A DNA stretch of 28,979 nt from NIOZ-UU13 sp049287505 (GTDB lineage Bacteria; Planctomycetota; Phycisphaerae; Sedimentisphaerales; Anaerobacaceae). A program made the translations under genes and the position numbers. Shown here one piece after another: positions 14,884 through 22,462 of this stretch (the first letter of the stretch is position 1; each line of letters starts with the position of its first letter). Where the stretch lies: the NCBI GenBank assembly GCA_049287505.1, contig JBAQFY010000112.1:1-28979 (forward strand). The letters are read 5' to 3'. Below the pieces are notes generated by a model. It did no database searches. It worked only from the letters and a program-made list of their open reading frames with translations, and had not been told where the DNA came from.

Positions 14884-15322
14884 TGAGAGCAATCTCCGCC
14901 CGCCCTTGATAAGTCCTTATCAAGCCGGTGATTTCCACAGTTTTTCCTTCGTATTGGTTTGGATTGGGGAATTTATATGCGTTTGAACCAAAAATTACAA
15001 CACCAAACGGACTGGTTTTATAATCGGGACGGAAATTTATAAATATAGTACCTTTTTGAGAAGTATAAACATGGTCTACTCTGCCTGCCACGCAGGCATA
15101 TTCTCCCACGTGTTCTGGCGCTTCAGTGTAACTGATGCGTATGGTGGGCTGTTGCAGCGGCTCTGCTGTTCTCGGTAGTTGTTGTGGTGTTAGTCCCCTG
15201 TCGCTTCCGCTCTGCGGCCTGGTTGATGCCGACTTGTTTGACAGCCATATCGAGCTGGCAATTATAAACGCTGCAACGATAATAGCTATGGGTATCTTGT
15301 TTTTCTCAAAAAAATCCTTCAT
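14855..15322 (-). CDS. Membrane-anchored OB-fold protein
   Basis: A 155-residue protein with an N-terminal anchor (IPIAIIVAAFIIASSIWL), a Pro/Ser/Gln-rich linker at about residues 32-58, and a C-terminal OB-fold of about 90 residues: YACVAGRVDHVYTSQKGTIF, then FRPDYKTSPFGVVIF, YKFPNPNQYEGKTVEITG and AEIALNDPGQIKI. This small domain is often found next to or fused to thermonuclease domains, probably binding nucleic acid. Its stop lies inside the 5' end of the SNase gene. The pair suggests an outward-facing system that binds and cuts DNA or RNA, for nutrition or defence (inference). GAGGG lies a few bases before the ATG. Confidence 0.78.
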   Translation of the reverse strand: MKDFFEKNKIPIAIIVAAFIIASSIWLSNKSASTRPQSGSDRGLTPQQLPRTAEPLQQPTIRISYTEAPEHVGEYACVAGRVDHVYTSQKGTIFINFRPDYKTSPFGVVIFGSNAYKFPNPNQYEGKTVEITGLIRTYQGRAEIALNDPGQIKIK

Positions 15323-15391
15323 ACAATCCCTCTAATTAATCCTCCTCGAAATCTGGGGACACCGTACATATTTCTACATATTATTCCGCTT

Positions 15392-15440
15392 GGCTACGCA
15401 ACCAAGCCTTTCGATTCCATAATAATATCAAAATCTTCCT
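15392..15440. repeat. 49-bp repeat B, copy 2
   Basis: Second copy of the repeat at 14207-14255, with three mismatches. It lies 5 bp from the stop codon of the start-less reading frame 15446-15649. Confidence 0.7.
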
Positions 15441-15445
15441 AAGAA

Positions 15446-15649
15446 TTACAGCCTTTTTTTCATTACTTGAGCTAACTCATACAATCTCACAGCACCCACG
15501 TCAGCGTTTAATTTAAATCGCCTAAGAGGACATAGACTCTCCTTTTGGCGGATAGAGCCAACCAATTGGGCTGCAAAAGGAGGAAGCAGGGCCAAGGAGC
15601 GGAGGGAGAGGAAAGAAAAGCGAGATAACCTCAGCCCTGCGAATGTGCA
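15446..15649 (-). pseudogene. Start-less protein-like fragment that also folds as hairpins
   Basis: Between two in-frame stops, the minus strand reads 67 codons with protein-like content, ending CPLRRFKLNADVGAVRLYEL and AQVMKKRL. There is no usable start codon. The same stretch has two strong stems: CTCCTTTTG (15539-15547) with CAAAAGGAG (15574-15582), and CAGGGC (15587-15592) with GCCCTG (15634-15639). I think similar sequence recurs in related genomes, but cannot check. It is either the end of a broken gene or a structured repeat or RNA that happens to be open in one frame. Confidence 0.35.
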
Positions 15650-15716
15650 CTAATGAATAATATATCAAAAAGGTCTATGCAAATCTATACTATTTTTACA
15701 AATTTTTGTCGAAAAA

Positions 15717-16259
15717 ATAATCCCGGCCAGAGGACCCGTGCTTCGCCAAGGCTTGGCAGGGCAGGTGGGGCTAAATATAAATAAACCCTGACCGCGCGGG
15801 GGCGGGGATAAATCAAAAATAAAAACCCCGGCCGTGCGGGGTGGGGATAACAGAAAACCCCCAGTAAAACTGGGGGCTAAACATCTGGATTCCGCATCAA
15901 GTGCGGAATGACTCCCGGCAGAGACTTTCGATCAGGTCGAGGACAGGCCTTGGCGGGTTGTTGGAGACCCTCGGTTTGCGAATCTGTGGAAGCACACCTT
16001 GGGTAAATGAAAAAAAATAAACCCCGGCCGCGCAGGGTCGGGAAAGATAAACCCCCACCGCGCGGGGTGGGGGCTAAATCAAAAGTGAAAACCCCGGCCG
16101 CGCGGGGACGGGAAAAATAAACCCCCGCCGCGCTGGGTCGGGGCTAAATCAAAAGTAAAAACCCCCGACAATGCCGGGGGCTAACAAAAAAGGAAAACCC
16201 TGGGTGAAACTTAGGGCTAAATATAACGGGATAACCCCCCCAAAAAAATTTGAGGGGTA
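15717..16259. repeat. Array of ten to eleven GC-rich hairpins
   Basis: Successive hairpins of the form CCCC(C)G...CGGGGG, separated by AT-rich linkers (GATAA, CTAAATCAAAAGT), sit near 15721-15772, 15784-15809, 15825-15847, 15858-15876, 16021-16042, 16050-16074, 16091-16112, 16120-16144, 16162-16180, 16198-16216 and 16235-16257. From 16021 two-hairpin cassettes repeat with a 70-bp period (ACCCCGGCCGCGC at 16021 and 16091). Read on the minus strand each stem is followed by T-rich sequence, like a factor-independent terminator. A 115-bp piece (15890-16005) containing another dispersed hairpin interrupts the array. It lies between divergent genes. Confidence 0.8.
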
Positions 16260-16410
16260 AATATTTTTTAGGGTTTGTCCTTGACGAGCAGGCTTTTAAT
16301 TGATAATTGATAATTGTCTCCGCTATAGTTGTTCGCGAGAACAAGCTTGGCGGGGATGATAATATTGATTATCAGGAATGGAATAGGTTAAAGGTTGAAA
16401 GGAGGCCATT

Positions 16411-17205
16411 ATGGCAAGGATAGTTCTTACCGCAGCAGTCATCGTCTCATTAAACGTATTGGTTGGCTGCCAGGATGTTGAGAGCGGCAGAGGCCAGCTT
16501 GTGCCGGCCCGCACGAGAACGTCGATAGGGGCAGCCGGGGTAGTTACGGTAGCCAATGCCGGCGAGACCGATTTTGTCGAGCAGATAACGGTCAATCGCC
16601 AGGCATATCGGCAGGGGCTCCAATTGCTGGTAGGATACTATACGAGGGCCGGCAATAATATGAAGCTCAACTGGGCCAAAGATGAGCTGTCGGCACTGGA
16701 CTCTATCCCGCAATATAAGTACATTATTGAGGCTGAGGCCGCCGAGGCGAATTTGAGAGCGAGCAATTCGATTCCGGAAGCAGATGAGCTCTATCTGGAA
16801 GCGGTGGAGCTTCAAAGAGAGGCTGGAGCGTTACTCGTGGTAAAAAACGATGACCTATTACGTTTGGCCACGAATAAATGTGACCAGCTCATCAAGAGAT
16901 ATCCTTCGAGCGACAAGATTGACGATGCGGCTTACATGGCGGGTGAAAATTACGAATATTTCAAGGATTATTCGATAGCCCTTTTGTACTACAAAAGAGC
17001 CTATCAGTGGGACCCCGGTACGATTCATCCTGCGAGGTTCAGGGCGGCACGCATTCTGGATAAACGCCTGCACCGCTATGCCGAGGCATTGGAGCTTTAT
17101 CGGGAGGCCATCAAAACGGACGGGGCGTATGAAAGGCATCGGAAGTGGACCGAGTTCGCAGAACAGCGCATAATAGATTTGTATATGGTCGGGGAAAGCA
17201 AATAG
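16411..17205 (+). CDS. Lipoprotein with TPR-like helical repeats
   Basis: A 264-residue protein. GGAGG at 16401-16405 lies 5 bases before the ATG, a strong ribosome binding site. A lipoprotein signal (IVLTAAVIVSLNVLVGC, lipobox LVGC with Cys at about 20) predicts export and lipid anchoring. Residues about 60-260 are helical: AYRQGLQLLVGYYTRAGNNM, ADELYLEAVELQREAG, CDQLIKRYPSSDKIDDAAYM, YFKDYSIALLYYKRAYQWDP and YAEALELYREAIKTD. The last three match TPR units of the BamD/YbgF type, with the phrase Y-P-S-S-D-K. Such proteins scaffold envelope complexes, but no partner is indicated here. The gene ends before a strong terminator and is transcribed toward tilS. Confidence 0.78.
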   Translation: MARIVLTAAVIVSLNVLVGCQDVESGRGQLVPARTRTSIGAAGVVTVANAGETDFVEQITVNRQAYRQGLQLLVGYYTRAGNNMKLNWAKDELSALDSIPQYKYIIEAEAAEANLRASNSIPEADELYLEAVELQREAGALLVVKNDDLLRLATNKCDQLIKRYPSSDKIDDAAYMAGENYEYFKDYSIALLYYKRAYQWDPGTIHPARFRAARILDKRLHRYAEALELYREAIKTDGAYERHRKWTEFAEQRIIDLYMVGESK

Positions 17206-17225
17206 CGATGTTGACAAAAATGTGA

Positions 17226-17325
17226 GGCGGACGGATGTCAGAGGACAGATTTCAAAGGACAGAAGACAGAAATGTCTGTTAATCTGACTTCTGATTTCTG
17301 ACATCTGGATTCTGACTTCTGATTC
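17226..17325. repeat. CAGAAGTCAGAA-type microsatellite, both orientations
   Basis: The spacer between the lipoprotein and tilS is built of degenerate units GAGGACAGA, AGAAGACAGAAAT and then the complement TCTGACTTCTGATTTCTGAC. The two halves can fold on each other. The same words occur in phase inside tilS at 18534-18634. Confidence 0.65.
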
Positions 17326-17327
17326 TC

Positions 17328-17357
17328 GGGCCTGGCTGGACATCAGGCCCTTTTTTT
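17328..17357 (+). terminator. Factor-independent terminator of the lipoprotein gene
   Basis: GGGCCTG, nine bases, CAGGCCC, then seven T. The stem is perfect and the T tract immediate. Confidence 0.88.
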
Positions 17358-17436
17358 ATGTAATAAGAGGGGGGCCCCCCCGCCCTGCGTGTCTGGGCTT
17401 GGCCGAACCAAGACGGGCGGAAACCCAAAAGAGATA

Positions 17437-19038
17437 ATGTTGGAATTTGAGCAAAAAGTCGGTGATTTTATCAAAGCTAATGAGCTTTTCGGCTCTGCGG
17501 ATAAGGTTTTGCTGGCTGTATCCGGCGGAGCAGATTCGACGGCGCTTCTGTATGCAATGCACACCCTAAGAGGCGAGAATGTTTTCGGCGCCGAGCTGCT
17601 CTGCGCTCATATAAATCATCAGCTAAGGGGGGCAGAAGCAGATTCGGATGAAGATTTCGTTATCGCACAGGCAGCCGAGCTGAAGTTAGCCATAACAACG
17701 AAGCGAGTGGATGTGCGAGGATTTGCCGGTCTGAATAAACTCTCGATTGAGACGGCTGCTCGGAAACTGCGGATTAAAAATCTTCTCGAGATTGCAAAGG
17801 TCAACAACTGCGATTGTGTTGCAACGGCACACCAAAAAAACGACAACGCCGAGACCGTTCTGCAGCGATTAACCCGCGGCACAGGCTTTCGCGGGCTTGG
17901 TGGGATTTGGCCGATGCGTGTTTTTGGTGATGAATCTATTGGTCCATCTTCAACACCCCCAAACAAGTTTGAGGCGGATACGCCCGCTTCCGACAGGCGG
18001 GGTGCCACCCAGTATTATTCGAATTTCGTAAGGCCGCTGCTGTGCGTCCGGCGAGATGAGATTATCGAGTATTTACAAGAGCGGAATCTAAAATGGCGAC
18101 AGGACCATACAAATGCTGATTGTACGTACAGGCGAAACTATATTCGGCATCGGCTGCTTCCGGCATTAGGACAGGATTGCAGCGGTTCGGTCGTGGAGCA
18201 ATTATCTGAGCTGTCCGAATCAGCCCGCAGGTTCTATAGGCTGATTCGCAGTCGAGCAGATGAGGTTTGGCCGAAAGCCGCTGATTGTTCCTGTGAAAAG
18301 GTAACGCTGGATGTGAAGATGCTTTTAGCTCAGCCACAACCTGTGATTGTTGAGCTGGTTCGGCGAAGTTTGACAGCCGTCGGCTGCGGCGAGAGAGATT
18401 TGACTCAACGTCATTATGAAGAGATACTGCGATTGGCAGAGCAAAACGTCAGCGGTAGAAAAATAAGGCTTCCGGGTGGATTTGTGGTTGGCGCCGAATA
18501 TGGGAATCTGATTTTTCCAGGGCCACAGACGTCAGAAATCAGAAGTCAGAAGTCAGAATACAGAAGTCAGAAGTCAGAATACAGAAGTCAGAAGACAGAA
18601 GTCAGAAGACAGAAATCAGAAACCTGGTCTCTGTCTTCTGTTGTCCTGGAAGTTCCGGGGCAAACAAGATTCGGCGGGAATTTGATAGAAGCAACAATCC
18701 TCGAAGCTGATGAGAAGGAATTCGAGAGATTCAAATCGGGAAAAAACAATTTTATTGAGAGATTTGACCTTGATAAGATAAAACCGCCGTTGGCTGTTCG
18801 TCTCCGCAGGCCCGGCGACAGGTTTGTCCCTTTAGGTTTGGGGCAAGAGAAAAAGGTCGGCAAATTCCTGACTGCTGCGCGAGTGCCACAGGAAGTACGA
18901 CAGAATCTTCTTATTGTTGCTGACAGCGAAAAGATAATCTGGGTTTGGCCGATTCGAACAGGTGAGCAAGCTAAAGTTAACGCCTGTACTCGAAAAATCC
19001 TTCAACTTCAAATATCTGAAGCCGGGCTGTCGTCTTAA
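17437..19038 (+). CDS. tilS: tRNA(Ile)-lysidine synthase
   Basis: ATP-dependent enzyme that converts C34 of the CAU-anticodon tRNA-Ile to lysidine so that it reads AUA. The N-terminal PP-loop is at residues about 25-36 (LAVSGGADSTALLYA), followed by ICAH-like LLCAHINHQLRG, the TAHQKNDNAETVLQRLTRG block and the RPLL...EIIEYL segment. The C-terminal substrate domain is VRLRRPGDRFVPLGLGQEKK with FLTAARVPQEVRQ. The start ATG 17437 (MLEFEQKVGDF) has AGAGA just upstream; an upstream GTG at 17389 is less likely. At 533 residues it is longer than usual (about 430-470). Two inserts explain this: about 30 residues at 17926-18020 (PPNKFEADTPASDRRG) and a Ser-Gln-Lys-Ser-Glu repeat at residues about 366-402. 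Both look like noncoding repeats taken up in frame. Confidence 0.92.
   Translation: MLEFEQKVGDFIKANELFGSADKVLLAVSGGADSTALLYAMHTLRGENVFGAELLCAHINHQLRGAEADSDEDFVIAQAAELKLAITTKRVDVRGFAGLNKLSIETAARKLRIKNLLEIAKVNNCDCVATAHQKNDNAETVLQRLTRGTGFRGLGGIWPMRVFGDESIGPSSTPPNKFEADTPASDRRGATQYYSNFVRPLLCVRRDEIIEYLQERNLKWRQDHTNADCTYRRNYIRHRLLPALGQDCSGSVVEQLSELSESARRFYRLIRSRADEVWPKAADCSCEKVTLDVKMLLAQPQPVIVELVRRSLTAVGCGERDLTQRHYEEILRLAEQNVSGRKIRLPGGFVVGAEYGNLIFPGPQTSEIRSQKSEYRSQKSEYRSQKTEVRRQKSETWSLSSVVLEVPGQTRFGGNLIEATILEADEKEFERFKSGKNNFIERFDLDKIKPPLAVRLRRPGDRFVPLGLGQEKKVGKFLTAARVPQEVRQNLLIVADSEKIIWVWPIRTGEQAKVNACTRKILQLQISEAGLSS
18534..18634 (+). repeat. In-frame microsatellite inside tilS
   Basis: Units GAAGTCAGAA and CAGAAGTCAGAATA repeat about eight times, coding for SEIRSQKSEYRSQKSEY and similar. 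It falls between the middle and C-terminal domains of the enzyme, where a linker can tolerate length. The same words fill the spacer 17226-17325. Confidence 0.8.
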
Positions 19039-19044
19039 GCAAAT

Positions 19045-19077
19045 AAAAAAGGCCGAGCGAAAAGGCTTGGCCTTTTT
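19045..19077. terminator. Bidirectional terminator between tilS and the first regulator module
   Basis: AAAAAAGGCCGAGC, a short loop, GGCTTGGCC and TTTTT. A runs on the left and T runs on the right let it serve both convergent genes. Confidence 0.85.
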
Positions 19078-19099
19078 ATATTTACCTCCTGGGAAAGAT

Positions 19100-20281
19100 T
19101 TACTTCGGCAGATTCTCCGGCGAGACATCCTCAACCCGCAAATCGCCATAAATAACGCGGTAGGTTTCTGAGCCTTTCGGCTGATACCAGAATATTGCCT
19201 TACCAGTATCACCAAGCTTTACACCATTGCCCGCATAATGCCACTGGCCCTGGCCTTTGAAGAAGCGGACGAACAGCAAATAATTCCGCAGTTTCAGTCC
19301 GAGCTCCGTTTGCTCTTGTTCGGATAATCCAAGCTCTTCGCATTTCTTCATTATGACGGGGGCTTGTCTGAGGTAATCTTCTACAGCTACACCTTCCGGA
19401 AAGTAGCCGTCTCCGAAAACTTCAGCCAATATGCGAAGGCCTTCGACAAAATCCTTCTCGGTTGCCCCATGCAGGTCAAGCTCGGTCTCCTGCAGGGTAT
19501 ATCCTTCGGGGACGTCCATACTGAACAACGATTCATCCATCGGCACGTCAAACTCCATGTTCTTAGAAATGACCTTCATTTGCCCTTCGATCTGTTCGAT
19601 TCGTACAGGCAGCGCCGTTTGGGGGTCCGCCCAGATTGTGATTTCCATCTTGGGGTGTTTTGCCCGAAAACCGATCAACTTCTGGCCGGCAATCTCCTGC
19701 TCACCAAGATTTTGGACTGCAAAGTCAGGATGTTCCTGCAATCCGGTGATGACATTTCTCAATCTCTCCATGTAGTTTGGTATCGACGGCCAATCTTTTA
19801 AATTGACATAGGCCGCCTCCTTCTTTTCAGAGGTGAACTGCAGAATCCTGCCATTTTGCAGATCGATGATGGCAACGACACCTTCCATATTCGACAGAGT
19901 TCGTCTAATTCGTGAACCGCGTACCATATCGTGGATGACCGGTGCGCCTGCTTCTTCCTCGCCGATAATGATGTCTAATATCGCAGTTTGTGCGTTGAGA
20001 ATGGGTTTAATGACATCGGCAAATGTTACTGTTGCTGTGGATAGGCCCACAAAGTGCATTACTATAAGCACGCCGGCGATTATAACCACGGCGGCGGCTA
20101 TTTTTGTAATTGGGCTTTTCATAATAGTTCTCCATATATTAGGTGCGGTTGCACCTGTTTTTTGTTTTTCAAATTCGTCCAGCGCCTGCATAACATTGTC
20201 AAGGATTCTGTTGTGTGCCTCAGCGCCGGCTTTGTAACACAGTTTCTTAATTAGATTTTCCATATTATCTGCTGGTTTCAT
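19100..20281 (-). CDS. Membrane-anchored partner of ECF sigma factor, module 1
   Basis: A 393-residue protein: cytoplasmic part of about 55 residues, one membrane span (ITKIAAAVVIIAGVLIVMHF), then a large external domain. That domain has the layout of LolA/RseB-like folds: VVAIIDLQNGRI, the phrase EITIWADPQTALPVRIEQ, and SLFSMDVPEGYTLQETE. It ends in a block shared with the two paralogues (WHYAGNGVKLGD, AIFWYQPKGSETYRVIYGDL). The start ATG overlaps the sigma stop (ATGA), with GAGGT just upstream, so translation is coupled. No zinc-binding motif is seen in its cytoplasmic part. By position it should hold or sense for the sigma factor, but anti-sigma activity is inferred, not shown. Confidence 0.75.
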   Translation of the reverse strand: MKPADNMENLIKKLCYKAGAEAHNRILDNVMQALDEFEKQKTGATAPNIWRTIMKSPITKIAAAVVIIAGVLIVMHFVGLSTATVTFADVIKPILNAQTAILDIIIGEEEAGAPVIHDMVRGSRIRRTLSNMEGVVAIIDLQNGRILQFTSEKKEAAYVNLKDWPSIPNYMERLRNVITGLQEHPDFAVQNLGEQEIAGQKLIGFRAKHPKMEITIWADPQTALPVRIEQIEGQMKVISKNMEFDVPMDESLFSMDVPEGYTLQETELDLHGATEKDFVEGLRILAEVFGDGYFPEGVAVEDYLRQAPVIMKKCEELGLSEQEQTELGLKLRNYLLFVRFFKGQGQWHYAGNGVKLGDTGKAIFWYQPKGSETYRVIYGDLRVEDVSPENLPK

Positions 20282-20823
20282 TGTTTTACCTCGCCGTTCA
20301 GGATTGACCGCAGATTATCCAAGCCGTACCGGTACCGACTTTGGGCCGTTTTGATTGAAATACTCTGCAATTCCGCTATTTGTCTGAATCTCATCCGGCC
20401 GTGCAAACGAAGCACTATTATCTCTCGCTGCTCATACGGAAGCTCTGTCATCGCGTGACTTAATCTTTGCAGTTCTTCAGTGCATATTACCAACTGCACC
20501 GGGTCTTTGGCGTCCGATGTCGTTTGTTCGGGTTCACTCACTGCGGCGGCTTGTCGGCGTTTGTTTTTTCGGATATAATCACGCGAGCGGTTGGCGACAC
20601 AGGTCGCTAAATAGCCTTTCAGAGTTCCTCTGAGACGAAACTTTTTTAGGGATTGCACGAACGAGATGAAAACATCCTGCACAACATCTTCGGCGTCCGT
20701 TTTGTCATTCAAGAGATTGGCTGCCAACGTTAGCAAATCACCGACGTACTTTTCGTAGATGTCTCGGAAGGCATCTTTGCTGCCACGTTTAAATCTCCAT
20801 AAAAGTAATCTGTCTTCGAGCAT
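20278..20823 (-). CDS. ECF sigma factor, module 1
   Basis: A 181-residue group 4 sigma factor. Region 2 is at residues about 15-85 (AFRDIYEKYVGDLLTLA, DAEDVVQDVFISFVQSL, LKGYLATCVANRSRDYIRKN) and region 4 at about 120-175 (LPYEQREIIVLRLHGRMRFR, IAELQSISIKTAQSRYRYGL). It directs RNA polymerase to specific promoters when released from its partner. The gene is first in its module, and its stop overlaps the partner's start. It follows a spacer (20824-20960) with the dyad ACAATCGATTGT near 20850, whose role is unclear. ECF factors of this shape are abundant in planctomycetes. Confidence 0.9.
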   Translation of the reverse strand: MLEDRLLLWRFKRGSKDAFRDIYEKYVGDLLTLAANLLNDKTDAEDVVQDVFISFVQSLKKFRLRGTLKGYLATCVANRSRDYIRKNKRRQAAAVSEPEQTTSDAKDPVQLVICTEELQRLSHAMTELPYEQREIIVLRLHGRMRFRQIAELQSISIKTAQSRYRYGLDNLRSILNGEVKQ

Positions 20824-20958
20824 TTGTGACTCACTTGCCTGATATCAGAACAATCGATTGTCACTAATATAACGGTAGAGGGATATATTTTGCTCTAAAC
20901 AAAATTATTTTTTCCGGCAGATTTTTTCAGCCTAAATTGTCTGATATCAATTATAGTT

Positions 20959-21067
20959 AAAAATTGCCGAAAAAATTGTACACTATACTTACTGGGAGGA
21001 CCTGGATTCCTGCTTTCGCAGGAATGACAAGGTCAGGTAATAGGCAATCAATAAATAGAATTGGTAT
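20959..21067 (+). repeat. Dispersed repeat family A, compact copy
   Basis: Uninterrupted copy of the element at 9002-9300, in the opposite orientation. It begins AAAAATTGCCGAAAAAATTG, carries a central hairpin CTGGATTCCTGC/GCAGGAATGAC, and ends CAATAAATAGAATTGGTAT. It lies between module 1 and the terminator of module 2. Confidence 0.7.
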
Positions 21068-21090
21068 GATTTCGCCACGGAATTTGCCAA

Positions 21091-21135
21091 AAGAAAAGGC
21101 CGACCGCTGCTTGTCGCTGGCAGGGGCCGGCCTTT
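21091..21135 (-). terminator. Terminator of module 2
   Basis: On the minus strand AAGGCCGGCC pairs with GGTCGGCCTT across a 19-base loop and is followed by TTCTTTT. Nine of ten pairs are canonical, with one G-U. Confidence 0.7.
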
Positions 21136-21163
21136 GTAACAGATATTAAAGTTGTCGATAAAC

Positions 21164-22462
21164 TTACTTCGGAAGATTCTCCGGCGTTACGTCTTTTACG
21201 CTCAAATCACCATAAATAACGCGGTAGGTTTCAGAGCCTTTCGGCTGATACCAGAATATTGCCTTGCTCGCATCGCCGAGTTTTACGCCTTGTCCGGCAT
21301 AGTGCCACTTGCCCTGACTATCTAATATTTGGTGGAACAGCATCCCTCGTGCGAATCTCATCGCCTTCTCTGTTGCTTCATCCTCCGGGAGGTTCAACTG
21401 AGCAAGCCTTTCTGTAAATAGAGGCATTTGTTTCATAGCATTTTCGGTGCCTATAGCCTCCGGGAACGTGCCGCCCTGCAGAACCTCGGCCCAAATCCGC
21501 AGGCTTTCAACAAAGTCCTGTTCGGTGGCTCCTGAGAGGTCGAATTTAGTCTGCTTCAACGTATATCCAGATGGCACGTCCATACTAATCAGCGAGTCCT
21601 CTATCGGCATGTCAAACTGGAAATTCTTCAAAATTGCAAACATCTGTCCTATTCGAAGCTCTATCCGTATTGGAAGGGCCGTTTTAGGGTCTGCCCAGAC
21701 CTTCACTTCTTCATTTGGTCCCCTGGCTACAAACCCGATAGCTTTTTGGCCGTCGATTTCCTGTTCGCCAAGCTCCTCGTAATTATCCTGCAGCTTAATA
21801 ATGACCTGCCGAACAGACTCTATGTAGCTTCTTGTTCTTTCCTGAAGCGAGCCTTGGATATCCACATAGAAGGCCGTTTTTCCTTCGGTATCGAGCGCAA
21901 GCATTTTGCCGCTTTCCAGGTCGATAATCTGGGTCATGTTTGGCAGGTTCGATATGGTCCTTCTGATTCGTGAACCCACAACTATCTCGTGCATCAGGGG
22001 GTTTGTTTCTTCGGCGCCTATAATCAGGTCGAGAATCACAGTTCTCGCATTGAGGATAGGTTCGATGACTTTGGCAAAAGTTACTGTTGCTGCGAATGGA
22101 TTACCAACAAAATACATCCCTATCAGCACTGCAATAATTATCACCGCCGCGACGGCCATTTTTGTAATTGAACTTCTCATAATTAGTCTCCTTAGCTTGA
22201 GGCCTGCGGTAGCCTTTCGAGCTGCTTTGAGCCTCACGTTCTGTTCTCGAACAATCTGGTTCATAACATCATTTTCAAGGTCACTCTGGGCAACTGTCCT
22301 GCCATTGCTGACCAAGCGCTCTTGAAGGCTTGTAAGCTGCTTTACTTCGGCCTGACAAGAGCGGCAGTCTTTCAGGTGTTCTGTGACTGCCTGCTTTTGG
22401 GGTTCGGCTAACAGTCCTTCAAGATAGGCAACCAAAATTTCTTTACATTCTGCACAGTTCAT
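21164..22462 (-). CDS. Zinc-finger anti-sigma-like membrane protein, module 2
   Basis: A 432-residue protein. Its N-terminus is a zinc-binding anti-sigma domain: CAECKEILVAYLEG, then EHLKDCRSC (the His-x3-Cys-x2-Cys motif), with a preceding Cys pair. One membrane span follows at about residues 97-116 (ITKMAVAAVIIIAVLIGMYF). The external domain is a paralogue of the module 1 protein (VKVWADPKTALPIRIELR, DSLISMDVPSGYTLKQT), ending WHYAGQGVKLGD and AIFWYQPKGSETYRVIYGDL. It should bind its sigma factor at the inner face and respond to a signal outside. The start overlaps the sigma stop as ATGA, with GAGGT inside the sigma gene. It is the only one of the three with a recognisable zinc motif. Confidence 0.85.
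   Translation of the reverse strand: MNCAECKEILVAYLEGLLAEPQKQAVTEHLKDCRSCQAEVKQLTSLQERLVSNGRTVAQSDLENDVMNQIVREQNVRLKAARKATAGLKLRRLIMRSSITKMAVAAVIIIAVLIGMYFVGNPFAATVTFAKVIEPILNARTVILDLIIGAEETNPLMHEIVVGSRIRRTISNLPNMTQIIDLESGKMLALDTEGKTAFYVDIQGSLQERTRSYIESVRQVIIKLQDNYEELGEQEIDGQKAIGFVARGPNEEVKVWADPKTALPIRIELRIGQMFAILKNFQFDMPIEDSLISMDVPSGYTLKQTKFDLSGATEQDFVESLRIWAEVLQGGTFPEAIGTENAMKQMPLFTERLAQLNLPEDEATEKAMRFARGMLFHQILDSQGKWHYAGQGVKLGDASKAIFWYQPKGSETYRVIYGDLSVKDVTPENLPK

Noticed and set aside
15530..15650. Known riboswitch (cobalamin or similar)
   Set aside because: The stems lack the conserved B12-box or other class-defining words that I know, and the downstream gene is unrelated.
15717..16259. 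CRISPR array
   Set aside because: The repeated part is variable in sequence and conserved mainly in symmetry, linkers are short and not unique spacers of constant length, and no cas gene is nearby.
15717..16259. Integron attC sites
   Set aside because: Some stems end in GTTAGCC or GGCTAAC, but cassettes, integrase and the paired core sites with bulged bases are missing.
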